From assembly GCF_017743865.1 (NCBI RefSeq), contig NZ_JAGHRJ010000002.1, positions 62,001 through 126,000 of the forward strand: 64,000 nt of DNA. Direction: 5' to 3'. The notes under the pieces are model-generated. The model saw only the letters and a program-made list of their open reading frames with translations, was not told the DNA's origin and made no database searches. Both the position numbers and the translations under genes were made by a program. This DNA is from Labrenzia sp. R4_2. Lineage in GTDB: Bacteria > Pseudomonadota > Alphaproteobacteria > Rhizobiales > Stappiaceae. This document shows, piece after piece, positions 9,170 to 19,279 of the stretch (positions within the stretch are counted from its first letter, which is position 1; each line of letters starts with the position of its first letter).

Positions 9170-9245
9170 GAGCCGATAGCTCAGCTGGTAGAGCAACTGA
9201 CTTTTAATCAGTAGGTCCAGGGTTCGAACCCCTGTCGGCTCACCA
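9170..9245 (+). tRNA. tRNA-Lys (anticodon TTT)
   Basis: This is a complete 76-base cloverleaf. The acceptor stem GAGCCGA (9170-9176) pairs with TCGGCTC (9235-9241). The D arm GCTC...GAGC, the anticodon stem ACTGA/TCAGT with loop CTTTTAA, and the T arm CAGGG/CCCTG with TTCGAAC are all present. The anticodon at 9203-9205 is TTT, which reads AAA and AAG lysine codons. The 3' CCA (9243-9245) is encoded. No integrase or direct repeat was seen beside it, so nothing shows that an element uses it as an attachment site. Confidence 0.98.
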
Positions 9246-9535
9246 AAATTCTTCTAAGACAAATATCAGAACCCGCTATAAGTGCAATCAGAGGCATCGC
9301 AACCTTCTGCGCTGACGCATTGAGACGGGTCATATACGGGCGCCAGTCTTCTCAAAGGCCCGAAACTACACTTTCCTCCGCTGCATCCTGATATAGACCG
9401 TATCGCGTTCCAGAATCGCTATCAGCCGGTTTCACCAAAAAGACGATTCTAGCCTTCAAAAGATAACACGCAGGTATCAGTTTTTAATCCCGGCCGATGT
9501 AGATCGGATACAATCGGGGCGCACCAATGTCCGAA
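9246..9535. other. Intergenic region downstream of tRNA-Lys without recognisable genes
   Basis: No coding frame, repeat or structured RNA can be supported between the tRNA and the terminator at 9536. The stretch separates the forward tRNA from the converging RND efflux operon. Confidence 0.6.
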
Positions 9536-9571
9536 CAAAAAAGGCTCCGAAACGCTCCGGAGCCTTTTTTT
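9536..9571 (-). terminator. Rho-independent terminator of the RND efflux operon (possibly bidirectional)
   Basis: GGCTCCG (9543-9549) and CGGAGCC (9558-9564) form a stem around an 8-base loop. The stem is flanked by a run of A on the left and T on the right, so the hairpin has a U tract in either direction. It sits 19 bases after the stop codon of the RND pump gene. Confidence 0.85.
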
Positions 9572-9589
9572 ATAACTGTGATGCGCAGT

Positions 9590-12500
9590 TTACGCCGGCT
9601 GAGCGCCTGTCTCACCGCCCTCAGACGGCGCCTGCGGCGGCTTGGACCCAAACCAACCTTTGACCGTCTCACGCATGCTCTGGAGGCTTGCATAAAGAAC
9701 CGGAATTAGCATCACACCGATTGTGGTTGCGAAGAACATCCCGCCAAAAACGGCAAAGCCGATGGCTTTCTGACTGGCCGCGCCTGCGCTTGATGCGGTC
9801 ATCAATGGAACGACCCCGAGAAGGAACGACAAAGCCGTCATCATAACGGCGCGGAACCGCAAATGCGCCGCCTCAATGGCCGCGTCCTTGATCGACATAC
9901 CGCTCTCGCGTTGTTCGATCGCGAACTCGACGATCAGGATCGCATTCTTCGCCCCAAGACCGATCAACATGATCATACCGATCTGGGTATAGAGGTTCAC
10001 ATCCCCACCGGTCACGGCCACGGCCACCAACGCACCAAGAAGCGCGAATGTCACCGACATCAGGATCGCCACGGGCATCGTCCAACTCTCATACTGAGCC
10101 ACCAGGAAGAGATAGGTGAAAATGACCGAGAGCAAGAGAATGAACATCACGATCGAGCCAGAGCCTTGCTGCTGCAGCGCCGTGCCCGTCCATTCATAAG
10201 CATACCCCGGAGGCATCGCTTCCACCGCTGCTTGCTCAACGGCATTGATCACGACACCCGTCGAAGCGCCAGGCGCCGGATCGGCCATAAGGGCCGCGGA
10301 GCGAAACATGTTGTAGCGGGTCAGGATCTGCGGCCCGAGCACATTTTCCGTTGTCACCAAACTGCGCAAAGGCACCATGGTTCCGTCGGCTGAACGGACA
10401 TAGAGATTGCCAATGTCATCCACACGGTCACGGAACTGTCCTTCGGCCTGGATCATGACCTTGTAGACGCGGCCGAATATGTTGAAGTCGTTGATATAGA
10501 ACGAGCCAAGATAGGCCTGAAGCGTTGTAAACACATCCGACACGTTCACCTGAAGTGTTTTGGCCTTTTCACGATCAAGATCGACAAAGACCTGCGGAAC
10601 GTTTGCACGGAAGGTTGAGTAAGCCCGTGCAATCGCCGGGTTCTGGTTGGCCGAATAGACCATCGAGCCGACGGCAGATGCCAAATCCTGCGGACTGCCG
10701 CCCGCGGTCTGTTGCAGCATCGCCTGAACACCGCCGGTGGTTCCAAGTCCCGGAATCGGCGGCGGGTTGAAGGCGATGATGTTTGCGCCGGGAATTGTTG
10801 AGAATTCCGCCCAGAATTTGCCCAAAATCGAATTGATATCGAGACCTGGTTCCTGGCGCTCATCCCACCCGGTCATCGTCGCAATAACAAGCGCGGAATT
10901 CGAGGAGGTGGCCCCGTTGAGGATTGAGTATCCGTTCACAAGGACGATGTTCTCAACGCCAGGCGTCTTGGTCGCCAAATCCACGACTTGTTGCGTGACA
11001 CCCTCTGTCCGTCCAAGTGCTGCACCATCCGGCAGCTGAACATCGACCATCAGGTAGCCCTGGTCTTCGAGCGGCAAGAAGCCCTGCGGCAAGGTACTGC
11101 CGAGCGTCATGATCATGGCCACCGCACCTGCGACCACCACGAGCGACAGGACAGCAACACGCACCAAACGGCGCACAATCGCTGTGTACCCATCCCGGAT
11201 CGACATGATCCCGCGGTCAAAGATGCCCATGATTCCCTTGGGCGGACCGGACCGAGCCTTCAGGATCAGGCCACAAAGCGCCGGTGACAGCGTCAAAGCG
11301 TTGATCGAGGAAATAATCACCGAAACGGAAATGGTGACCGCGAACTGCGAATAGAGCTGTCCGGTAATCCCTGGCATGAAAATGGTTGGCACGAAAACCG
11401 CAAGCAATACCAAAGTTGTTGCGACAACAGGGCCGGTGATCTGCAACATAGCTTTGGCGGTGGCTTCCTTAGGCCCAAGCCCCTCATCGGCAATGATGCG
11501 TTCAACGTTCTCAACGACGACGATCGCGTCATCCACCACGATCCCGATCGCCAGTACGAGTGCGAACAAGGAGATCGTGTTCAGCGACATTCCGAGCGCC
11601 AGAAGAACACCAAATGTTCCGATGAGAGAGACCGGGATGGCCACGGTCGGGATGATCGTCGCCCGCCAATTCCCCAAGAAGATAAACACCACCGACACAA
11701 CCAGCAGGAAGGTCAGGAACAGGGTAGAAATCACGTCGTTCAAAGACTGCTGCACGAAATCCGTGGTGTCGAACGGCACGCCATATTCAACATCCTCCGG
11801 GAAGTTTTCCGAGAGCGACTCAAGACGTGCTTTCACAGCATCTGCAACGGCGAGCGCATTCGCGCCCGGTGCCTGGTAGATCGCTAGGACAGTTGACGGC
11901 TGACCGTTGAATTGGCCACTCGCATTATAGAACTGCGCGCCGCGTTCAACGCGGGCCACATCCCCGATGGTCACAACCGCGCCATCGGAACCAGTCCGCA
12001 GTACGATTTGTTCGAATTGCTCGGCTTCCGCCAAGCGGCCTTCCGCCTTGATCGTGTACTGGAATTGCTGTCCGGCCGGGACAGGTGGCGCCCCGATCTG
12101 GCCCGCTGCCACCTGAATGTTTTGATCACGAACCGCGTTGATGAAATCTGTCGGTGTCATGCCAAGGCTGGCAAGGCGGTCAGGATCCAACCAGATGCGC
12201 ATAGCATAGGCAAAATCCGTCATCACATCCGCGCGGCCGACACCCTGCACGCGCGCAAGCGAATCCTTCATGTAAATCGAAGCGTAGTTCGACAGAAACA
12301 GCTCGTCATAGGTGCCATTCGGCGAATAAAGCGTGACAACCAGCAGCATGTTCGTGCTGGCTTTTTGCACGGTCACACCGTTTTGCGTCACTTCCGACGG
12401 CAACTGGCTGGTCGCCTGGCTGACCCTATTCTGCACGTTGACCGTTGCGATATCCGGGTCCGTTCCGACGGCAAAGGTGACATTAAGTGAATAATTGCCA

Positions 12501-12757
12501 CTGTCGTTGCTGGTTGACTGCATGTAGATCATGTCGTCAACGCCGTTCACCTGCGCCTCAATCGGCGCGGCAACCGTTTCTTCCAAAACCTCGGCGTTCG
12601 CGCCGGTATAGGTGGCAGCAACATTCACCACCGGAGGGGTAATATTCGGAAACTGCTCAACCGGCAGGGACACATATCCCAACAAGCCGGCGAGCGTAAT
12701 CACAATGGAAATGACCAGCGCGAATTTCGGCCGGTAGATAAAAAAGCGTGAAAACAT
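9590..12757 (-). CDS. RND efflux pump inner-membrane transporter, HAE1 family (AcrB/MexB-like)
   Basis: This 1055-residue proton-driven multidrug transporter is the normal length for HAE1 pumps. It starts [20 protein letters not shown] and has the [20 protein letters not shown] motif near residues 32-51. Two sets of transmembrane helices flank large periplasmic porter loops. Typical signatures include [17 protein letters not shown] in TM4 (the paired Asp residues of the proton relay) and [17 protein letters not shown] in TM10. Its ATG directly abuts the stop codon of the adaptor gene, so the two are one operon. No outer-membrane channel or local repressor gene is present, so a TolC-type channel elsewhere must complete the pump. 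The substrate range cannot be read from sequence. Confidence 0.96.
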   Translation of the reverse strand: MFSRFFIYRPKFALVISIVITLAGLLGYVSLPVEQFPNITPPVVNVAATYTGANAEVLEETVAAPIEAQVNGVDDMIYMQSTSNDSGNYSLNVTFAVGTDPDIATVNVQNRVSQATSQLPSEVTQNGVTVQKASTNMLLVVTLYSPNGTYDELFLSNYASIYMKDSLARVQGVGRADVMTDFAYAMRIWLDPDRLASLGMTPTDFINAVRDQNIQVAAGQIGAPPVPAGQQFQYTIKAEGRLAEAEQFEQIVLRTGSDGAVVTIGDVARVERGAQFYNASGQFNGQPSTVLAIYQAPGANALAVADAVKARLESLSENFPEDVEYGVPFDTTDFVQQSLNDVISTLFLTFLLVVSVVFIFLGNWRATIIPTVAIPVSLIGTFGVLLALGMSLNTISLFALVLAIGIVVDDAIVVVENVERIIADEGLGPKEATAKAMLQITGPVVATTLVLLAVFVPTIFMPGITGQLYSQFAVTISVSVIISSINALTLSPALCGLILKARSGPPKGIMGIFDRGIMSIRDGYTAIVRRLVRVAVLSLVVVAGAVAMIMTLGSTLPQGFLPLEDQGYLMVDVQLPDGAALGRTEGVTQQVVDLATKTPGVENIVLVNGYSILNGATSSNSALVIATMTGWDERQEPGLDINSILGKFWAEFSTIPGANIIAFNPPPIPGLGTTGGVQAMLQQTAGGSPQDLASAVGSMVYSANQNPAIARAYSTFRANVPQVFVDLDREKAKTLQVNVSDVFTTLQAYLGSFYINDFNIFGRVYKVMIQAEGQFRDRVDDIGNLYVRSADGTMVPLRSLVTTENVLGPQILTRYNMFRSAALMADPAPGASTGVVINAVEQAAVEAMPPGYAYEWTGTALQQQGSGSIVMFILLLSVIFTYLFLVAQYESWTMPVAILMSVTFALLGALVAVAVTGGDVNLYTQIGMIMLIGLGAKNAILIVEFAIEQRESGMSIKDAAIEAAHLRFRAVMMTALSFLLGVVPLMTASSAGAASQKAIGFAVFGGMFFATTIGVMLIPVLYASLQSMRETVKGWFGSKPPQAPSEGGETGAQPA

Positions 12758-13921
12758 TTAGCTGCTCTCCGCCGGCTGTGAGGCAAGAACCGGATCGACC
12801 TCAACGCCCGGGCGGACTTTCTGCAGCCCTTCGACAATCACTTCGGCGCCCTCATCGAGGCCCTTTTTAACAACAAAGTTCGTGTCGACCTGCTGACCCA
12901 GATCCAGATAGACCTGCTTCACGGTCTTGTCGTCGGCGACCTGAAGCGCGAAGTCGCCCTGCTGATCGCGCTGGATCGCAGATTGCGGCACAACAAGGGC
13001 TGTTTCTGTTTCCGGAGCCTCAAGAATGACGGTGACATAGGTCCCAGCCAGCAGTCGGATGTCCTCATTGGCAAACTGGCCACGGAAAGCGATCGTCCCG
13101 GTGGTTGGGTCGACAGCGTTGTCTATGTAAACGATCTTGCCAACTTCCTCATATTGCTGACCGTTCGGCAGGATCAGCTTGATATCAGGCGACTTGCTCG
13201 CATCAATGTCAGATGGGTTGATACCGTGGTTCTGTACAGCATTGAGATATTCCGACTCGCTCACAGAGAAATTCACGTAGACAGGTGCAAGTCGAATGAG
13301 CTTGGCAAGCGGCTGGGTGTTGGGTCCAACCACTTCGCCCACACTGTAGGTCGTCTTGCCCATCTGGCCAGGGAATGGCGCAGAGACATCCGTATAGCTG
13401 AGGTTCAGCTCGGCTTGTTTCTGAGCGGATTCAGCGGCCTCAACCAAGGCTTCGGCTTGCTCTTTCTGAGCCAGTGTCGCTTCGTAAGCAGCTTCCGAAA
13501 CATGGCCTTTTTCAAAAAGATCCTTGTCGCGCTTTTCGTCAGCGGCCTTCAGCGCTGCATCCGCCTTGGCGCTGGCGACATCTGCCTTGGCCTTCAACAA
13601 CGATGCTTCGTACTGGGCCTTTTCAATCGTGAAAAGCTGATCGCCCTTTTTGACGACAGACCCATCCGGAACGGCCTTGTTTTCCAGGAACCCACTGACA
13701 CGGGCAACCAGGTCAACCTGATCGACAGCGGCGACCTGGCCCACAAAGCGCGCACTCTGTCGAATATCGGTTTTTTCGATCTTCGCAACAGTCACTGCCG
13801 GAGGCGGTGGTGCTTCAGCCTGTTGATTTGCGCTGTTATCAGAACATCCTGCAAGGACAGCAGCAGCTAACAACGGTGCAGCGGCGAAACGGGTTTTGAG
13901 GCTAAAACGCTCAAAAAACAT
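12758..13921 (-). CDS. RND efflux periplasmic adaptor subunit (membrane fusion protein, lipoprotein)
   Basis: This 387-residue AcrA/MexA-type adaptor links the inner-membrane pump to an outer-membrane channel. The N-terminus ends in AAAVLAGC, a lipobox, so Cys25 is likely acylated and the protein anchored in the inner membrane. A barrel-sandwich (lipoyl-like) half motif RVSGFLENKAVPDGSVVKKG at about residues 74-93 precedes a long Ala/Glu/Lys-rich alpha-helical hairpin (95-170). A second half motif and the beta-barrel domain (NFSVSESEYLNAV) follow. It is the first gene of the two-gene efflux operon. Confidence 0.95.
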   Translation of the reverse strand: MFFERFSLKTRFAAAPLLAAAVLAGCSDNSANQQAEAPPPPAVTVAKIEKTDIRQSARFVGQVAAVDQVDLVARVSGFLENKAVPDGSVVKKGDQLFTIEKAQYEASLLKAKADVASAKADAALKAADEKRDKDLFEKGHVSEAAYEATLAQKEQAEALVEAAESAQKQAELNLSYTDVSAPFPGQMGKTTYSVGEVVGPNTQPLAKLIRLAPVYVNFSVSESEYLNAVQNHGINPSDIDASKSPDIKLILPNGQQYEEVGKIVYIDNAVDPTTGTIAFRGQFANEDIRLLAGTYVTVILEAPETETALVVPQSAIQRDQQGDFALQVADDKTVKQVYLDLGQQVDTNFVVKKGLDEGAEVIVEGLQKVRPGVEVDPVLASQPAESS

Positions 13922-14204
13922 AAGGGTAGGCTCCCACGTGATGGCCGATCCGGCCAGACCAGTGATTTGCCCTTCACTATAAAAGGAGTTCCCGTTTCAA
14001 CAAGCGATTATTCAACTTTCACAGTGCGCAAGGTCCGGAAGCCGCTGGGGTATTTTCAACGAACCACCCGAGCGAAGACCTGCGTAACTGCAGAATTGTT
14101 TCACCAAAGAGCCCGAATGAATGAACCGGCAAAGGAATTCCGCAACTTACGCAAACGCATGCCAAAGCGCCTATACTGGGAACACCTCTCGCATGATGTT
14201 CGAC

Positions 14205-14396
14205 TCAGCGGCCACCACCGCGCCCGACTCGCCGAGGCGGCGGCTCAATATATTTGCCGCCGACATATGTGCCAGGCTCGCCAGGCGTTGCGCCAGTTCC
14301 GCCGCCCGTTGTCGGGGAACATCCAACCAATACGGCGCCGATCAGAAGCGTCGGGGCAAGAACGCGGAGTGACCTTTTGGACTGATTAGCATTCAT
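14205..14396 (-). CDS. Mini-lipoprotein, tandem copy 1
   Basis: This 63-residue protein has a basic N-terminus, a hydrophobic core and the lipobox LVGC with Cys26, so the mature lipoprotein would be only about 38 residues. The mature part begins CSPTT, then a Gly/Thr/Pro-rich linker, and ends GKYIEPPPRRVGRGGGR. Two paralogues follow upstream on the same strand, with Cys at the same residue 26 and the same tail. The ATG at 14396 is chosen because it puts Cys at 26; the frame is open to 14435. The function is unknown; the Arg/Gly/Pro tail is the conserved element. Confidence 0.72.
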   Translation of the reverse strand: MNANQSKRSLRVLAPTLLIGAVLVGCSPTTGGGTGATPGEPGTYVGGKYIEPPPRRVGRGGGR

Positions 14397-14527
14397 GAGA
14401 CAACGTCCATCCAAATCATCCGGCAAGATGCACAAATCGCATCACTCAACTTCAGCTTGAGCCGGTGGATTTAATCTGAAGTCAATTAAGCATGTTTTCA
14501 AGGGGCACAGCGGACGATCAACGCAGA

Positions 14528-14722
14528 TCAGCGCCCACCGCCCATCCCGCTACCAACAAATCGAGGCGGCGGCGCATTGTATTTTCCGTTCGTGAAAGTC
14601 CCCACTTCTCCTGTCGAGCGTTGACCACTGTTTGTGGTTGGAGAACATCCGGCCAAGACAGCACCGGTTAAAAGAATCGGAACGAGAAATCGGGATGCAT
14701 ATTTAAATTTTTCAGGTCTCAT
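14528..14722 (-). CDS. Mini-lipoprotein, tandem copy 2
   Basis: This 64-residue paralogue starts MRPEKFKYASRF, has the lipobox LAGC with Cys26, and begins its mature part CSPTT. It ends GKYNAPPPRFVGSGMGGGR. Compared with copies 1 and 3 the tail lacks the Ile-Glu before PPPR and has Ser for Arg after VG, so it is the most diverged copy. It is separated by 131 bases from copy 1 and by 127 bases from copy 3, so each copy may have its own promoter. The role is unknown. Confidence 0.72.
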   Translation of the reverse strand: MRPEKFKYASRFLVPILLTGAVLAGCSPTTNSGQRSTGEVGTFTNGKYNAPPPRFVGSGMGGGR

Positions 14723-14849
14723 CAGACACTATCCGTTCAATTCATCTGACCTATGCAACTGTCACTCCCGAACCAAGCCGCCCGAGAGTAGATCGCTATG
14801 AGGTAACCGTTACAAGTTTCGGCACAGGAAATAGACCGATAAGTGCGTG

Positions 14850-15035
14850 TTACCGCCCACCACCGGATTGTCCGCGTCCGACTTGCCTTGGCGGCGGCTC
14901 AATATAGGTTCCATTGGAAAAGCCACTGGGGCTCCCGCCAGTATTGGCGGTCGGCGAGCAGCCAGCCAACACAATCGCCGAAAGTGCAGCAATGGCAATC
15001 TTTGGCGCCAAAGCCTCAAACCGCATCTTGATCAT
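14850..15035 (-). CDS. Mini-lipoprotein, tandem copy 3
   Basis: This 61-residue paralogue runs from the ATG at 15035, which has GGAG about ten bases upstream. This start again places the lipobox Cys (LAGC) at residue 26; a GTG at 15044 and an ATG at 15026 are alternatives. The mature part begins CSPTANTGG and ends GTYIEPPPRQVGRGQSGGGR, closest in its tail to copy 1. All three copies share the lipoprotein signal, a CSPT start and a PPPRxVGxG tail with very little else. No known family is recognised. Confidence 0.72.
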   Translation of the reverse strand: MIKMRFEALAPKIAIAALSAIVLAGCSPTANTGGSPSGFSNGTYIEPPPRQVGRGQSGGGR

Positions 15036-15195
15036 GACAAACACACGCTCCGAGTTCCAAATCGCGATACGAAACCAATCGCGCTCTCAATCGGATATAT
15101 TGCGACTTAGAGTTTCAACAAGGGCTGTCGCGAAGACGTGACTGGCGCTGGTGAGAGTCATCTCTGCATGGCAGAGGCGGCCTAAGAAGTGAAAA

Positions 15196-16020
15196 TCAGT
15201 CAGTCGGGCTTAAGATAAGCGTCAGGCCAAACAAATCATTTGCAGGCACAACTTGGCGCGTTTTCAAACCTTTGCAGCTGACTTCGAGCGCTGCGATTTG
15301 CGGAAGGTCGCCTGACACAGCATCGGCGGCCTTAACCCCGATCAAGGACCTGTAGGCGCGCGGATTAAGAACCGCGACCTGACCACGTGCTGTTTCAAGT
15401 TCAAGGCCAAGGCTGGTTGCGCGCATCTCCCGCTGGCCAGTGAAACCACCCAGGAACTCGTGATGATCAGACGGATCTTTTGCCAACATGTAAACCGCTT
15501 TGACGGTCTGAGCGCCATTGGCATGGTTTTGCAGCGCTGGCTGCCAAAAGTTTTCCGGAAAACGGTTGTGGCAGGTGAAGTAACCGATTTCAGGGCTCTC
15601 AGGATCTCCAACGATTGTCAGATCGAACCCCACTTGCGCCGTCGTTCCATCCGGCCGGTTCGCCACTCGTTCAAACGAGAACGGGTCATACAGCTGCAAT
15701 CCGGCCCGTTCGAAATCAGACCGGTCTATCTTGGGGTCCGCACTGTCAAGGACCAGCATGCTGGCCCCTTCCCGCTTTTTCAGGAATTCCCGATTAAAGC
15801 CACCGAATGAGAACGTTGATCCATCGGTTTCCGTGATCAGGCTGTCGTCGGCGATGGAGAGAATTTCCAGGAAAAACCCGTCCAGCTGAATGAGCCGGTT
15901 GGCCGTTCCCCAGGAATGGCGGTTTTCCGGTGATGTCGTAAACCCGAGCTGCTCGAAAGCCGCAGCGGCGGCCTCAAGGTTTTGAACAGGCATTACGACA
16001 TGATCCAGGCCGCGCACCAT
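15196..16020 (-). CDS. VOC / glyoxalase-like domain protein
   Basis: This 274-residue protein begins with a glyoxalase fold segment, MVRGLDHVVMPVQNLEAAAA, and later has GFTTSPENRHSWGTANRLIQ and FFLEILSI. This is the pattern of a Glyoxalase_3-type (PF13468) vicinal oxygen chelate protein with a fused second half. VOC proteins bind a metal and act as dioxygenases, lyases or resistance proteins. Candidate ligands are His7 and the Glu of FLEIL, but the substrate cannot be assigned. It lies 30 bases downstream of pyrG on the same strand and may be read through from it. Confidence 0.82.
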   Translation of the reverse strand: MVRGLDHVVMPVQNLEAAAAAFEQLGFTTSPENRHSWGTANRLIQLDGFFLEILSIADDSLITETDGSTFSFGGFNREFLKKREGASMLVLDSADPKIDRSDFERAGLQLYDPFSFERVANRPDGTTAQVGFDLTIVGDPESPEIGYFTCHNRFPENFWQPALQNHANGAQTVKAVYMLAKDPSDHHEFLGGFTGQREMRATSLGLELETARGQVAVLNPRAYRSLIGVKAADAVSGDLPQIAALEVSCKGLKTRQVVPANDLFGLTLILSPTD

Positions 16021-16050
16021 TACTTCAACTCCATTTCCTGAAATGCGACC

Positions 16051-17706
<1,656 letters not shown>

Positions 17707-17741
17707 TCATTTGACCATTCGGGAGTTACGTTCTTAACACA

Positions 17742-17775
17742 TAAAAATGCCCTGCGATTTGGGCCGCAGGGCATA
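17742..17775 (-). terminator. Rho-independent terminator after secG
   Basis: ATGCCCTGCG (17747-17756) and CGCAGGGCAT (17765-17774) form a 10-bp stem with an 8-base loop. On the reverse strand it is followed by five T. It lies about 37 bases beyond the secG stop codon and before pyrG. Confidence 0.85.
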
Positions 17776-17811
17776 TGTTAGGCGAATAGGCCGGGTTCCG
17801 GCGCCGCTCTA

Positions 17812-18204
17812 TTACTGAGCGGCTGGAACCTGTGGCCCAGAAGGTTGGCTCTGTTGTCTGAGCGAATCGAGAATTCCGCCGCCACCGGCACCAGTGTCGG
17901 TATCAGCCCCCGGCGCAGCAGGCGCACCGCTAGTTGCAGCTGGTGCGGCATCTAGGATGGATGCTGGGCTGTCTTCGTTAGAGGCGATCAGGCTGAGCGT
18001 CAGAGACGTTGCGAAGAACGCAACAGCAAGAATGGCCGTCGCCCGTGTTAACACGTTGGCTGTTCCGCGGCTGGACATCAATCCGCCGCCTCCACCGCCG
18101 CCGCCGCCCATGCCAAGCGCACCGCCTTCAGAACGCTGCAGGAGGACAACAAGCACCAGGGCCAGAACGACCATAAGGTGGATCACGATGACTACGGTTT
18201 CCAT
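17812..18204 (-). CDS. secG: Preprotein translocase subunit SecG
   Basis: SecG is the small accessory subunit of the SecYEG channel. The 130-residue protein starts METVVIVIHLMVVLALVLVV, then has the conserved LLQRSEGGALGMGGG. The run of nine glycines that follows (GGGGGGGGG, about residues 34-42) is typical of alphaproteobacterial SecG. FMSSRG-like sequence (LMSSRGTANVLTRATAILA) leads into the second membrane helix. The Ala/Pro/Gly-rich tail (about residues 80-130) is also usual in this group. It lies 111 bases downstream of tpiA, a common Rhizobiales pairing. Confidence 0.93.
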   Translation of the reverse strand: METVVIVIHLMVVLALVLVVLLQRSEGGALGMGGGGGGGGGLMSSRGTANVLTRATAILAVAFFATSLTLSLIASNEDSPASILDAAPAATSGAPAAPGADTDTGAGGGGILDSLRQQSQPSGPQVPAAQ

Positions 18205-18315
18205 CGGCTTCCGTTCAGTTCAAAAATACAAGATTGGCGGCCTTCTACACCACAAGCAGGCCGCTTACCACCCATGAATTGATGCTTCTTGTTCAAAGCG
18301 TCAAGGTTCGGTGAC

Positions 18316-19074
18316 TTATTGATAGGCAGCAAGGATACCGAGGAAATCATCGGCCTTAAGGCTGGCGCCACCTACAAGCGCCCCATCAACATTGTCCACA
18401 GCCATCAGCTCTGCCGCATTTCCCGGTTTCACCGACCCACCATAAAGCAGACGCATGGCGCTTCCCTCGGCGCCAAACCGCTTGGCAAGATCGACCCGCA
18501 TGGCTTCATGCATTTCTGCAACATCACCCGCTGTCGGGGTCAATCCGGTTCCGATTGCCCATACAGGCTCGTAAGCAATCACCGTGTTTTGCGCAGTTGC
18601 GCCATCCGGCACAGAGCCCGCCAACTGCCGCTCAACAACTGCAACTGCGTCGCCGGCTTTCCGTTCCGCCTCGGTTTCGCCAACGCAGATGATGGCAACA
18701 AGACCAGCTGACCAAGCCGCTTGAGCCTTTGCATGGACATCTGCATCCGTCTCGCCATGATCAGTGCGGCGCTCAGAGTGTCCGACGATGACCGCTTTTG
18801 CACCCGCATCTGCGATCATTCCGGCAGATAGGTCCCCGGTATGCGCACCTGATGCCGCCGCATGGCAGTCTTGTGCACCAATCGCCATAACGTTGCCGGT
18901 CACTTTCTCGGAAAACGATGCGATCAAGGTCGTCGGAGGACAAATCATCACATCCACGCGATCAGCCAAATCTTCCGAAATTCCAGCCAGCATCTTGTGA
19001 AGCTCTGCCTGGCCGGCCTTCAGACCGTTCATTTTCCAGTTTCCGGCCACCATCGGCTTGATCGGCGTGCTCAT
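18316..19074 (-). CDS. tpiA: Triosephosphate isomerase
   Basis: TpiA interconverts dihydroxyacetone phosphate and glyceraldehyde-3-phosphate in glycolysis and gluconeogenesis. The 252-residue protein carries all key residues: Lys in AGNWKMNG (residues 10-17), the catalytic His in VGHSERR, the catalytic Glu in [11 protein letters not shown], and the phosphate-gripping [11 protein letters not shown]. The length is normal. It heads a tpiA-secG unit and is divergent from ppiD across about 205 bases. Confidence 0.97.
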   Translation of the reverse strand: MSTPIKPMVAGNWKMNGLKAGQAELHKMLAGISEDLADRVDVMICPPTTLIASFSEKVTGNVMAIGAQDCHAAASGAHTGDLSAGMIADAGAKAVIVGHSERRTDHGETDADVHAKAQAAWSAGLVAIICVGETEAERKAGDAVAVVERQLAGSVPDGATAQNTVIAYEPVWAIGTGLTPTAGDVAEMHEAMRVDLAKRFGAEGSAMRLLYGGSVKPGNAAELMAVDNVDGALVGGASLKADDFLGILAAYQ

Positions 19075-19151
19075 TCATATCTCCTGCAGATCCGCATTTT
19101 GCGCCTATAGACCAGATGCAAAGCCGCCATGCAATGGGTCAGCGAAATGTC

Positions 19152-19220
19152 ATGAAGATGTTTGTTCTTGCCGCCTTGCTCGTTTATGAAGGCCTCATTA
19201 TGATCCGCCCGCTCCGCTAA
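19152..19220 (+). CDS. Possible 22-residue leader ORF upstream of ppiD-trpDC
   Basis: An ATG at 19152 opens a short hydrophobic frame, MKMFVLAALLVYEGLIMIRP followed by LR and TAA. It lies 59 bases before the ppiD start, in the leader of the operon. A GGCGCC-CGACA-GGCGCC hairpin follows between it and ppiD. There is no good ribosome-binding site and no Trp codon, so it does not look like a classical trp attenuation leader. It may be chance. Confidence 0.2.
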   Translation: MKMFVLAALLVYEGLIMIRPLR

Positions 19221-19279
19221 CGAGCCGGACCACGGCGCCCGACAGGCGCCCGCATGAGACGAAAGAAACGGGAGACGTC

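Noticed and set aside
9170..9245. tRNA-Lys as an integration site for a genomic island
   Set aside because: No integrase, no direct repeat of the tRNA 3' end and no foreign-looking genes were seen beside it.
12983..13870. A 295-residue forward open frame
   Set aside because: It is antisense to the RND adaptor gene, with no ribosome site or recognisable product.
18085..18115. The poly-Gly run in secG as a frameshift or slippage site
   Set aside because: A Gly-rich loop after the GGALGMG motif is usual in alphaproteobacterial SecG and the frame continues into the second helix.
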